Assembly (NCBI RefSeq): GCF_027942865.1
Contig: NC_134509.1
Span: 9,197,754 to 9,261,753 of the forward strand
DNA: 64,000 nucleotides
DNA from: Odontesthes bonariensis
Taxonomy: Eukaryota > Chordata > Actinopteri > Atheriniformes > Atherinopsidae
Direction: 5' to 3'
The notes below the pieces were generated by a model. That model was not told where the DNA came from, did no database searches, and saw only the letters and a list, made by a program, of their open reading frames with translations. The position numbers were made by a program, and so were the translations under genes. Below, piece by piece: positions 36,782-48,390 of this stretch. Every line of letters begins with the position of its first letter. Positions within the stretch are counted from its first letter, which is position 1.

Positions 36782-37063
36782 CTGTTCACACGGCTATTAG
36801 GCCAACGGAAACTTCATAAATCATATATTCCATAACACAGGCTTAGATTACAACTAACACAAGAATGCTACTTTTGAAATAATGCAAATATTACTGTTAT
36901 AACATTGACCATCAGATTTTACTCAGGTTTATTAATGACGTTTATTATGCCTGTATTATTCACATGTAATTCTTTCATCCTAACAAAAGTATTTACCTCA
37001 GGTCTCATACCCACCCCTCAGATTGTCCGACCGAGAGTTGGTGTTATTCCCTCCATCTTGGGC

Positions 37064-37263
37064 NNNNNNNNNNNNNNNNNNNNNNNNNNNNNNNNNNNNN
37101 NNNNNNNNNNNNNNNNNNNNNNNNNNNNNNNNNNNNNNNNNNNNNNNNNNNNNNNNNNNNNNNNNNNNNNNNNNNNNNNNNNNNNNNNNNNNNNNNNNNN
37201 NNNNNNNNNNNNNNNNNNNNNNNNNNNNNNNNNNNNNNNNNNNNNNNNNNNNNNNNNNNNNNN
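37064..37263. other. Assembly gap (200 N)
   Basis: Exactly 200 N. A round number often marks a gap of unknown size, so distances across it are not reliable. Confidence 1.
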
Positions 37264-38523
37264 GTTTGCTGTTTCGTGTGCTCTTCTGCTTGGCCACCAT
37301 GACGGCATACGTTTCTTTATAAACTGCCTTTTTGAAACCTTGCCATTTGCTATTTTCCCCCCTTATGGAACCAGAAATGACCATTTTTAAAATAAGAAGG
37401 TGGAGCTGGAGAGTGATACTTCAAAGCTGATTGTGTAGAAAAGTATCTTTTAAGTTTGAATATAAAATTATTTTCAATTGGACTGCCAGCACATTGACCA
37501 GGAAGTGAATCTGACTGAAAATTTTTGAAATTTTGTCAAACTGATGTGATCTTTCGGGATTTCACCTTGTTTAGATACCCAGGACGGGCGCTGTGAGAGT
37601 GGGAATGTAACGGGACGAAGGTTCCTTCACTTAATTAATATTGCATGAGACGCGCACAACCACTACACATACGCACGCATTCAGACATGTTCGTGCCAGG
37701 TTTTCACACAACTATCACAGGTTGATGGGAGAATACGGGGAGGATTTAATTTCTTTTTTTTTCTTCCCCCTTCTCCCGTGCTTTGATTCATTCTATGTGG
37801 TGGATCAGACTATGTGGAGATAACACAAGCCCAAGGTCAGGGAGGAAGAGACAGAGGGAGACCTACAGCCAATTTACATGAAAGCTGAATGGGAAGAAGG
37901 GCAGGAAGGGTGGAGGTCGGGGGGCTTGAGACGGGGACTGTGATCTCCTTAGGGTGCACATGTGTGTATGTGAATGCGTGCCTGCATGTGTGCTTGCAAG
38001 AGGTCTGTGATCTCCTGGCCTTTGTGATGGAGATGGGCCCGGCAGGCCTGACCTGATAATGACGCGACGCTCTAATAGCATTCATCCCTTCCACCGCAAA
38101 ACCACTCAAGCGGAAAAGAGAGGGAGAGAGAGGGGGGAAAAAAACAAGTGTGAGGGGTAGATGTTGGTTTGCAGGGGTGTGTACAGACGGGTGGGGGGGG
38201 GGTAAGCTGAGCTATGTTTAAGAAATGACGTGGGGCACAAATCATTTGTAATCTCAGAATCGGCGTTGAGAGAGGAGGGAGGGAGGGAGGGAGGGAGGGA
38301 GGGGGGGCACCTTAGATGATAGTGTTAAGGTGTGGGCAGAGTTGTGCGCGTGTGTTTTTCAAAGAATGACATTAGAGGTGTGGGTGTGTATATATAACAT
38401 TAGCAGTAAATGCACTCTGCCTGTGTCTCCTTTCTCTCTCTTTATCAGTGTGTATTTGCTGTGGGCGCTGAAGCATGGAAGGCTTTCAGAACACTGGCCC
38501 ATAGGGGACAGGACCCTGTGTCC

Positions 38524-38524
<1 letters not shown>

Positions 38525-38591
<67 letters not shown>
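38525..38591. repeat. (CA)n microsatellite
   Basis: More than 30 uninterrupted CA units. Confidence 0.98.
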
Positions 38592-38594
<3 letters not shown>

Positions 38595-38818
38595 ACTTAT
38601 CATGCAGGGTCATTACAGGCTCTAACTATACCTCAGTAATCACTGGTTTAGATCAGTACCCATATTCACCTTACAATACACAGCAGTCCACCACAATGGA
38701 GAGCATTGGAATGATGGCGGAGCAGAGGGAAACCAGGAGACAAATCCGATTTTGAATTCATATAAATCATATCAGCTTTCTAATAACAAGCTCTTTTTAA
38801 TTTTCTGTCTCTCCTTAG

Positions 38819-41800
38819 ACTGAAACCAGTCTTCCTCTTAAGAAGCAGGGAACAGACAATGGTCGATATCCTGCCTACTGCTACAACTGCTCCCAGAAAG
38901 GACACTTTGGCCATGTGAGTACCTCACTCTTGCTCATATGATTACAGCAGCATGTTTAAAGAAGTTAAAGCAGGGGTAACAAAAGCCTAGGAAAAGTCTG
39001 TACTGTTTTAAAGACCTAAAGAAAACAAAAAACACTGAATATATGACAATAATCAGGTTAACTGTCAACGTGATATATTTAAAATGAATCGTCCATGAGT
39101 CTTTCAAGAGGGTCAATACTGTGGAAAAGTCATCAGACGCCCCGAATTTCTTTATATATTTCCAGAAAAACGGGAAATAGAAACACAATTGGAAATAAAT
39201 GGAAATACAGAATAAAAGTCAAAAACGTAGTTTTCTAACAAGCTTATAAAGTCAACATTTGGTCTGAGCACCTCTATTCTTCAACACAGTCTGAACCCTC
39301 TTAGACCAGCTTTCTGTCCTTTCTTTAAGTAGTCTTCAGGAATAGTTCTCCAGGCTTCTTGAAGGACATCCCAAAGCTCTTTGGATGTCGGCTGCCTTTT
39401 GTTCCGTTCTCTGCCAAGATGATCCCACACTGCTTCACTAATGTTGAGGTCCGGTCTCTGGGGAGGATTCATCACCCAATAAGTCCTGTAGCCACTGATT
39501 TTCAGTCCAGTTCTTGTGTCATTTAGCATACGTCAGCCGTTTCTTAAGAGTTGTCTCTTGACAGCCGTCCCTCTATGGAGCCCATTTCTGATGAGGCTTC
39601 CGCCACCAGTAGATAGAACAACTGAAGTTCCAGATACAACTCTCAGGTCTTTGCTGGATTATTTTCCTATTTCTTAAGAACATCGCTTTCAGGCCCCATT
39701 TATCTGCTGTAGATCTTTTTTTTTTTTTTTTTTAAGGCTTATCGTCCAGTTTCCTCAAATTATTTTAAGGACACACTCTACTTATTTCCTCTACTTCATC
39801 TGAAAAAAAGAAGAAGCAAAAAGTCAAATTTTCTAAACATTCTGTGATATGTTATACAAAGCCATATTAAAAAACATTTAGTCATATCCGTGTTATGTTT
39901 ATTATATTACAAAAAAAGCTCTGAATGGTCATTTTGGTGATTCCACAATTTTTGCCAGGGGTTTTAGACCCAACACTGGTTCGTCCCTTGAGTTAGGTAC
40001 CTTTTTATAGCTTGAATGATTCAAAGATTAGTGTTAAGTGACTTAACAAGAAAAACAAAACAAGACTTGACTGAAAATGAGTGACAAAGCAGCCAATGGC
40101 TAAAGAAAAGTTTGTAAAAAACTTCCAAAAATCCTGGAGAATGGAGTCCACCACTCTGTAAAAAAACATAGTTCAACAATATGATGAAAATCTATGCGAT
40201 TCAAAATTGCTAAGAAGATGAGTAATGCCTTCGTATCTTAAGCAGCTGAAAACAAGAATGCAAGATTGGGAAAATATATCATATTCAAAGCTCCAAAACA
40301 TTTACAGAGTAACAGCACTAGTGGAGTCGATGCAACACGGTCGTAAACCTTACAAACTGTTCTTAAAGGTGACAGAAGAGTATTGCATGGGCTTAATGAG
40401 ATATCAGGAGTGAGCAAAGCTTCCTCAGATTTTGGATCCTTGGGGTCTAGTTGTTGGTCAGATTCTATTCTTTGGCTGAAATTGTCATTGTGTAATTTTA
40501 TTGGTTATTTCTGTTTCTGCCTTCTATATCCATTTTGCTCAGGAGTGTACGCGGCAGAAGATGTTCAAAGGGGTTTATCCCAGCATCCCATTCATCAGCT
40601 ACTACGACACTGTGGAGGACATTAACTGCCGGCAGCACAGGATAAAGCTGAAGGCGAAAAGTAAGTCACACGGACAAAAGGTTATTATGGGTTATGGTTA
40701 GTGTGTTTTTGCATATTATGGGGGAAAAAAAGAACACTTGAAATGAATTCCCCAATTTTTGTACCCATGCTAAATCATGATTTGCAGTAGATTCATATTT
40801 CACCAACAAGTTCTTTCTGGCTGGAAATGGCATAAAAGAGGCAGTCGACTGAAATGCATTGTGCTGAATGTGTTCATTTCAATTCCCACGGCTGGGGCAC
40901 GTTTTGATGAAAAATACTATGTCCTGATTCATATTTAATCTTGGTGAAAAATCGATGGGAAAGTGTTCATTGTGATTTTTTTTTGACCACCGTTCTATTG
41001 GGATGATTCCCAGGTCTTCTAGATGTGGAGACCTCCACGCTATCACTCTGCTCTGGTTTATGATTTTTGGATGGTCCTTGGAACAGAGGATAAATGTACA
41101 CTATATTTTGGGGAAAAACATCAGTCTGCAAAAAAAAAAAAAAAAAAAAAGACTTTATCTCGGGCAGCATTATCTCTTACAACAAGCCAGCGATCAGAAA
41201 CATCCTGGTAAAAGCTGATGTTTATGTCAATTTCAGCCAGAATATTCACATTGGTCAAATGAAAATTCACTATCAATCAAAATTTGGGTTGTGTGTGAAC
41301 GATAATGTCTGTATTAGGTCAATGAAATAATCTAAAAGCCTAAAGGAAATGTGAAAGTTCTGTTTGTGCTTCAATACATGGTTTGAAGAAATTCATTTTT
41401 ATTAAAGGGTTAGTTCGCCATTTTGCACATTAAGCCCTGTTTTTAGGTAGTCTGGGGTGAATTATAGATGTTCTGATCACAATTTGGACATTTGGTGCTG
41501 AACGGAGCATTTAGGTATCCACTGCTGCAGCCCCCCCACCTTTGCATTGAGTCAATGACCACTCAAGCAAACAATCATAAAACGGCATTAAACTTTCGTT
41601 TGAAAAGACATGGAACTTACCGTGTGGTCAGTGGTGGACAGCGATAAATTGACCCAAAAATCGCAGCGAAATGTGCCTTCTAACAGTTGTTTTAGCATTT
41701 GGTGGACCTATTTTTCCGGACACCATTGAATAGCAGCAGCAGATACAAATCAATGAAGACGGACAATAATGGTAATATAACTTCTCTGGAAGCGTATTTC

Positions 41801-42778
41801 GCGGTGATTTTCGAGCCAACGTATCGCTGTCCACCACAGACCACACGGTGAGTTTCATGTCTCTGCAAACGAAAGTTTAATGCCGTTTTATGATTGTTTG
41901 CTTGAGTGGTCATTGACTCAATGCAAAGGTGGGGGGGCTGCCGCAGTGGATACCTAAATGCTCCGTTCAGCACCAAATGTCCAAATTGTGATCAGAACAT
42001 CTATAATTCACCCCAGACTACCTAAAAACAGGGCTTAATGTGCAAAATGGCGAACTAACACTTTAAGTAAATTACGAGCATAGTTTTTTGTGTTTTCATT
42101 TTCCATGAAAAATGTATTTTAGAAAACATAAACATTTGTCCTTAAATCCTTTTTTTCTTTTCCCTCTTAGCGTTGAGGAAAATGGGCTATTTAGCCGCTC
42201 CTTCTGAGACGCCTCTCCCCCCTGGGCCACCAAAAAAGAAACAAAGAGTCAGTCATCACAAAAACAATTACCAGCCCCACAACGCACCTCAACAGACCCC
42301 GAACAGCCACAAAGCCACTCCCAGCCATATCTTTTTTAATGACAAGTTCAGGGACTCCACGCCCAAAACAAAGAAATTGAAACAGCAGGAAGGTGTTGGC
42401 AGCGTCAAACCGTGGAAACCTAAAAGACCCGTTCCCACCTCAAGGGCGCCACTCCCACCGGCGAAGTTAGTTTTGGATGAAGCAGATGACTTTCCCAGAG
42501 GGGGAATGCCAGAAGAAAACACAAAGAAGAAGAAGAAGAAGAGGAATAAAATGAAGCACGTTCCTTTATCCCTGCCAGACGGTCAGAGAGACCGAAGACC
42601 AGAGAATCTATGCCGGACTGGGACTGGGACTGGGAGGAGGCAGGGGTCGGCATCAAAACATCAGCGGGTGGAGAAGAAGAGAAACAGGAGAAATCGCGCT
42701 GACAAAAATCTCGGAGCGCAGATGTACCCAGCAGATGAGAATCTGTTCATTATAAAACAACGGAAACGCAGGAGATAG
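38819..42778 (+). CDS. zcchc7: ZCCHC7, zinc-knuckle RNA-surveillance factor (5' exons not found)
   Basis: Vertebrate homologue of yeast Air1/Air2, the RNA-binding zinc-knuckle subunit of the nuclear TRAMP polyadenylation complex feeding the exosome (family knowledge). Exons: 38819-38914, 40543-40660, 42171-42778; phases match. The first two complete one CCHC knuckle, CYNCSQKGHFGHEC, followed by a conserved YYDTVEDI segment like human CYYDD. The last exon is Lys/Arg-rich and low-complexity (PKKKQR, TKKKKKKRN), and ends NLFIIKQRKRRR, matching the human end LFLIKQRKKK. The upstream knuckles and N-terminus are missing: no ATG-bearing exon was recognised between 33450 and 38818. AATAAA at 43747-43752 is a likely polyadenylation signal. 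Introns hold a Tc1 relic and foldback MITE D. Confidence 0.9.
39245..39700 (-). mobile_element. Tc1/mariner transposase relic in ZCCHC7 intron
   Basis: Minus-strand translation contains WVMNPPQRPDLNISEAVWDH and ELWDVLQEAWRTIPEDYLKK, a degraded form of the WPxQSPDLNPIExxW segment that follows the last catalytic residues of Tc1-type transposases. Frames are interrupted upstream and intact terminal repeats were not found, so it is inactive. Confidence 0.85.
41406..42062. mobile_element. TTAA-flanked foldback MITE, family D
   Basis: 657 bases just before the last ZCCHC7 exon. Arms of about 245 bases (41406-41650 and 41815-42062) are inverse copies. It starts AGGGTTAGTTCGCCATTTTG and ends with GCGAACTAACACT, flanked by TTAA at 41402-41405 and 42063-42066. 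The terminal bases resemble family C but the interior is unrelated. Its right TTAA is about 100 bases from a splice acceptor. Confidence 0.9.
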
Positions 42779-44189
42779 CATCAGTTTGTGTGAGGTGTAG
42801 ATGTCACAGTTTGTATCAGTCAGCATCTTTAGGGACATTTGTTCACTCAGGTTGTACAGCATAAAAGTTGCCTCTTTAAGGTCTTAAGGGGAACTTTTAC
42901 AGACATTTGGACATGTCGGTAGGAAAACTGCAAGTGTGACTGGTAAGATTAGTGAGAGCTGAGTTCCACTTCCTTCAGTCATTTATTGCATTTCTTCTCA
43001 TCCCGGCTCATAGTAGCACCCATGCTTTTCCTTTTATAAAAAGTTTAATTGTTCGAGACCTTTTTTTTTTCCCCCACCCTCTGGTCAGTGTGAGAATTAC
43101 AGTTTTTCTTATTCAAACCATCAGAAGTTACTGTTAATATTGAAATGGTCAGTGAGAAAATTAAAAGTATAGCCAATCAGTTGATACATTTGTAAGACAT
43201 TCAGTTTCCCATTTTGAGGTATTCTCAGGAGGTGGTGTGTGTGTGGGAATAATTTAATTTCATGAAGTTGTGATGTTCACAGAAGAGCTATTTGCATATT
43301 CTTTATAAATCTTTGTTCCAAGGATTTACCAACGTTGTGACATAGAGTAAGATAATTTTGCTGTGCCTCCACTCTAAATATAGTGCTGAAGTTGTTTTTC
43401 TTCTGAAGCCAAAAATATGATGACGAGATTTTAGAAATACACTTGGAAATAAATATCTCTCTTTCTGTTTGAACTGAAGAAATTCCCAGTCTTTCTGTAA
43501 CTCATTACAATGTAATTTATCTAAATATTGATCGGCCTGTGTAAATACATCTGCTACTGATCATATATTGGATGCTAATCTGCAGTCACATGCGAGCTTT
43601 GGACTGCATGCGTCACTGACATTCTCGATGATATGAACCACCTTAACTTTAAACCATCAGCTGTTTATATCATGTTGTACATGGTGCTGTTTGTTCATAA
43701 CAAATTGAAACCCCGATGCCTAACAAGGAAGAGTTGGAAACACTTCAATAAATACCGGCTGGCCAAACTCTCTGAGGAAAATTAAAACTTGAGTCTTCAC
43801 TGTTTGACTTATGAGTTCTGCAATTCATGAAGAGGAAGGATTCTGATCAAGATGCTCCTCGTGTCTTGCTCTTTCTGGTTGGAGCTACTCTGGAGTCCTA
43901 CTATGCAGTGTAAGTCACCTTACCTGTGATTAATTGAATCCAGTGAAGATAAGGAAATGATACTGTATTTGCAATTTCTGTCAGATCGTCACACATTTTT
44001 ATTGCTCATTAGTCCACAAGAAGACTGCTATCACCTGTGGAACTTTTATATTTCCACTCTTGATCCACTCATTATTACAGCACTGAGGCAACTCCAATTA
44101 AGGTTCTGATTGACATGGTCCCAGGTATACAAAATACCATGCCTGTGTTATTTAACCTCACTTCTGCATGTGATTCTGTAGATCATAAT

Positions 44190-45045
44190 ACAGCCCCAGT
44201 TCCAAAATAAGTTGGGACCCTGTATATAAAATGTACATACAATATAATGCAATGATTTGCTAATCTCATAAACCAAAAATATATTCATATAGAGTGTAGA
44301 AAACATCAAATATTGAACATTTTTATTATTAAAAGGATATTATTCATGAAAAAATATCAGCTCTTCAGTTTGGTGACATCAACAAATAAATGTTGGAAAA
44401 GAAAGTGGAACAACATGGAAACGAATGGAGGGACTAATGTTGTTGGGACTATTAGGTTAACTGGCAACAGGTCAGTAACACGATTGGGTTTTAAAGAAAG
44501 CTCCTTAGAGCAGGGGTCTTCAACGTTTTTCAGGCCAGGGACCCCCAAACTGATGGAGAGTTGGAGCAGGGACCCCCCCCCTACTATTTATAGGGCATAC
44601 AATTGTGCTTTATATTTAACAGGGCCTGGTGCCGTGTATAAACATAGCTACTCTGTTATTGTACATTCAATACTAAGCTATTCAAATAATACACAGGTTA
44701 ATATATTCATGTTTTTATTTTAAACATGTGCAAGGTACAGGGTGGCCGTGCCACTGCCATTTATAAACAAACATCTTGCATACAACACTGAGCTATTCAA
44801 ATAATCCACAGATTTTAACTTTAAACATGCATGTAGATGGGACAATGAATCCTCAAACCATCTGTGGATGGCACACGTTTGCACACAATTTGTGAGAAAA
44901 AACAGTTTGAAAAAAAAAAAAAAAGTTAAAAATCGTCTAATCAACCAAAGATTTCGCGACCCCCCTGCAGTACCTCCGCGGACCCCCTGTTGAATACCTC
45001 TGCCTTAGAGACTTTCAGAGCTCAGCATTCACAGAAGGGGACCCA
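44190..45045. repeat. Fish dispersed DNA repeat, interrupted by a hAT element
   Basis: Contains ACAGCCCCAGTTCCAAAATA followed by AGTTGGGACCCTG, then GGTTAACTGGCAACAGGTCA, phrases I recognise from a repeat widespread in teleosts. Class not certain; right end not defined. Confidence 0.5.
44511..45002. mobile_element. Non-autonomous hAT-type element with 8-bp duplication
   Basis: Begins CAGGGGTCTTCAACGTTTTT and ends TTGAATACCTCTG, an imperfect inverted pair. It is flanked by the perfect 8-bp repeat CCTTAGAG at 44503-44510 and 45003-45010. GGGACCCCC words occur near both ends. 492 bases, no transposase. Confidence 0.88.
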
Positions 45046-45093
45046 TAGACATAATATAGTATATAATACTATAATATATATATTATGTCTATG
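45044..45093. repeat. Perfect 15-base hairpin arms
   Basis: CATAGACATAATATA at 45044-45058 is repeated as its exact inverse at 45079-45093, with a 20-base AT loop. Confidence 0.9.
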
Positions 45094-45511
45094 AGGGGAC
45101 CTGCCGGTTAGACGAACCAGGAAGCGTCAATATTAACCACCAGACTTCCGTGCAGCCCTCTATATTTCCAGACTCTAAATCTGTTTGCCATACCGAATAA
45201 ACTTAATTAACGTCAGCTTTAAAAACCAGTGCTGTCAATTTGTGGAGACTGCCCAGTGCGGCCTCACCGCTGGTAATTACAACATTTACGGCAGTCTTTT
45301 TACGGCCACACAAAGGACTACTCGTGACGCGACGCGTTGCTACAGCCTCTCGGACACCGTACTCTCGTTTACCAACAGCCGTTAGTGAAGTCAGGTGTCA
45401 ACATACCACAGCTGGATTTGTGTCGGAAAGGCTCCAGGAAGGGAACAATCACATCGTATGACCAGACAAATAGGGAGCTAGACAGTTTCTGGAATCGGCC
45501 GAGGAAGACAA

Positions 45512-45896
45512 ATGGAAAACGGTTCGACCCCAACCGGCGACGCCAAGCTGGACCAGGCTGTTGGGCAGTGGCTGCAGTATGATAAGGTGAGCTGACAGCT
45601 AGCCGCTTAGCTCACTGCGCTGCGGCTGTCCTGCATCTCCCACGAATAAAAGCAATATCGTCGGGTATGTTTCAAAGGTTTTGACGAAAGTGAGGGCAAC
45701 TGTTGTGATAATGAGGGATTAGATACAGTGTAGGTTTAACGCCCAGGATGAGTACTTTCTCTTAGGCTTTATGTTGAGGTCTGTCATTCAGAAACAGATC
45801 TGTGTAATAATGGTGATGCAACGACAGGCAGTGTTCTGCTAATAAGTAACTGCAGTTAGTCGGGGGCGGGACGCACACTATAGTTTGATGACTATA

Positions 45897-45942
<46 letters not shown>

Positions 45943-48348
45943 TTGCATTGTTGCCCTGCACATTTCCTCAGGAGGGTTTTGACTCTTCAGTTTTACCTGT
46001 TGTCATCAGCTCAAATATCCTATCCTCAACAAGCTACCACACATGTCAATAGCTTGTCCTCTCCATGGTACTGTATGGCTAATCATTATTTTTCAGTTGT
46101 ACACAGTTCACAGTGGTTCTGTGTTTATGTCTGAACTGCCCAACGGAATCAGTGGACTCGATGGAGTGGTGGGATTTAAATGTGTGTCAAAAATGAAAGA
46201 AATGAAAAAATACTGTTGCTATAATCAAATGGAAGCTGTTTAAAGGAAGTGAGTGACACTGGAGGGTGAGACTAACCATAATTACAGATGGGAGATGATG
46301 GGAGAATGTGAAATAATGAACCAGGGCAAAAAAAAACGATTTTTGAAATCGTCAATTGGTTTAATAATTAATTAAGTTGTCATTAATTACTGTATTTAAA
46401 GGCTTATTTGAATCTATTTGTCTTTAAATTAGTCAAATAGCTCCCTCCACTTTTTACTAATGTTTGTTTTTTTATGTATTAAAAACACAATATCCATGTC
46501 ATGCAAACAGACTCAGACTCTTCTGTTCTGCCAAACTCGGTGCAGATACCAACATGGGGCGCCTTGTGTCTCGTTTCTAAGATGTCATGTTGCCACTCAA
46601 AGCTTTTCTCAGTTCAATCAGAACGATCCAAAATAGTTGCTCTTGGAAATTTCAGCCTGCCTCTCTCAAGTCTTAACATCCTGTCAGGAAATTCCGTTGT
46701 TCTTGCCATTGTTATATGGAATAAGCAATACTTCTCAATGAGATATCAAAGCTGGACCAAAGTTATGGACCAAGAAGACGGAACATAACGTCACTTTCGC
46801 AGTTTATGTCGTTGCAGTGAAGAAAAGTCCCCGTGGCGTGTTCCGTTAATACTTAAATGTGCCAGGGTCACACGTTGCATTTCATCACCTCTCACACACT
46901 ATAAAAAAAAAAACTATTAAAAAAAAAAAAGGTTTGGTCACACGATGCTCACACACTCAACTTAGACTAACAGGCATTTGAACGTCTGACCAACACAAGA
47001 ATAGTTCTTCTTGGTCTTAAACAGACATGCGATGCCACCAATTAGGTCACACTGGAGCAGGGACCCGGACTCATCAGTCTTAGTATAATTGTGTTAGTGC
47101 GGTTCCTCGGTGAACGGTGAAAGTGTCTTACCGGATGGACCGTCTCATGATATTTATTTACGGTCACCATTGCTAACCAGGCGGATTGTTCCAGTGAGCT
47201 TTTGCTTCATGTGAAAAAAATGTGCCATCGCTAATAATTGAAAACTCTTCTAAACTGTGTGAAAATGAGGTTGCATGTCAGACACTCGGAAGAACAATCT
47301 CCTCTCTGAACTTTTCCATGACCCGGAACATAATCCGGTAATCCTTAGAGAGGACAAGACAAGTATTTGTCAAATAGTTTTTTAGGTAAAAACTACTGTA
47401 ACCAACCAAATGCACGAGTTCAAGTCTCAAGTGGGAATAGTTGCCAGCTTGACGAGAAGAATTCGGGCGAGGATTGGACTGTTTAAATGTTTTGTCTGTG
47501 GGGCACACATATGTTACCTTTTGGTTTGGTAAATGGATGTCAGTTGTCACTATTGTGATGTTTTCAGATAATATTAAGCAAAAACCACTAGTCATAAAAT
47601 CCATAATGAAGTCGGCCTCTAATTATAGGCCTCATCTGGAATAGAAACCACCTGGCACCACAGTAGATATAAAAAGCGACACAGAAAACAGATTTTTTTT
47701 CGATTATGTTAACCAGGTCCAAGCTACAGTTTTAAAGAACGTTCCCGGTCAATGTGGACTTGTTTTTTTTCCTCCTCAGAACCCCAAAACCGCATCAATG
47801 GTGCAGGACCTGGTGAAGGAGGGAGCGGTGGAGGCTCTGAGGAAATGCTTCTCCTCCAGGATGGAGTTTGGTACGGCAGGACTGAGAGCTGCCATGGGCC
47901 CCGGCGTGTCCTGCATGAATGACCTCACTATCATCCAGACCACGCAGGTTGGTTAATTGATAAACGGCTGCTACAAATTACACATCAGGACACACGCACA
48001 GCCCCACACGCACACCACGGTATTGATCTCTACACTAGTATTGTTTTCTTTTGCATTGCTCCCAAGCAACGTTCTCTGAAACTTCCAAGAAGTCAAGTCA
48101 TGTCCGTAAATCAGTATCTGAAAATCCAGGTTTTCTCTCTCTTGACCCGATCTCATAAACTCGATCGTGCAAATCGCAGTTATATTGTCGCATTGCGTCT
48201 CGCTTATGACTCCCAGTCCAATGTCAGACCGTCTTTCAGGGTTCTTCCTGCTGGTCTCAGAATGGTGGTATCGCTAGCAGCTGCTATTCGCCCTGATTTA
48301 TTTAATCGGTGGTCACCGAACAGTCAAATCAGACGGAGGATGATTTCC

Positions 48349-48390
<42 letters not shown>

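Larger units (their letters stand above)
33450..38818. other. FBXO10-ZCCHC7 spacer: repeat-rich, contains the assembly gap
   Basis: No host coding exon recognised between the FBXO10 first exon and the first ZCCHC7 exon found. It contains a poly-C run (33590-33607), MITE B1, a hAT-like left end, inverted-repeat element G, the 200-N gap, a GGGA run (38277-38306) and a CA microsatellite. The missing 5' exons of ZCCHC7 should lie here or within the gap. Confidence 0.6.
42779..45511. other. ZCCHC7 3' UTR and ZCCHC7-PGM2 spacer
   Basis: The ZCCHC7 3' UTR probably runs to the AATAAA at 43747-43752. After it come a dispersed DNA repeat (44190-45040), a hAT insertion nested in that repeat, a small perfect hairpin, and the PGM2 promoter and 5' UTR. 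No other coding exon is seen. Confidence 0.55.

Noticed and set aside
36905-37390. Frames of 96 to 161 codons across the N run
   Set aside because: Artefacts of translating N; no real sequence supports them.
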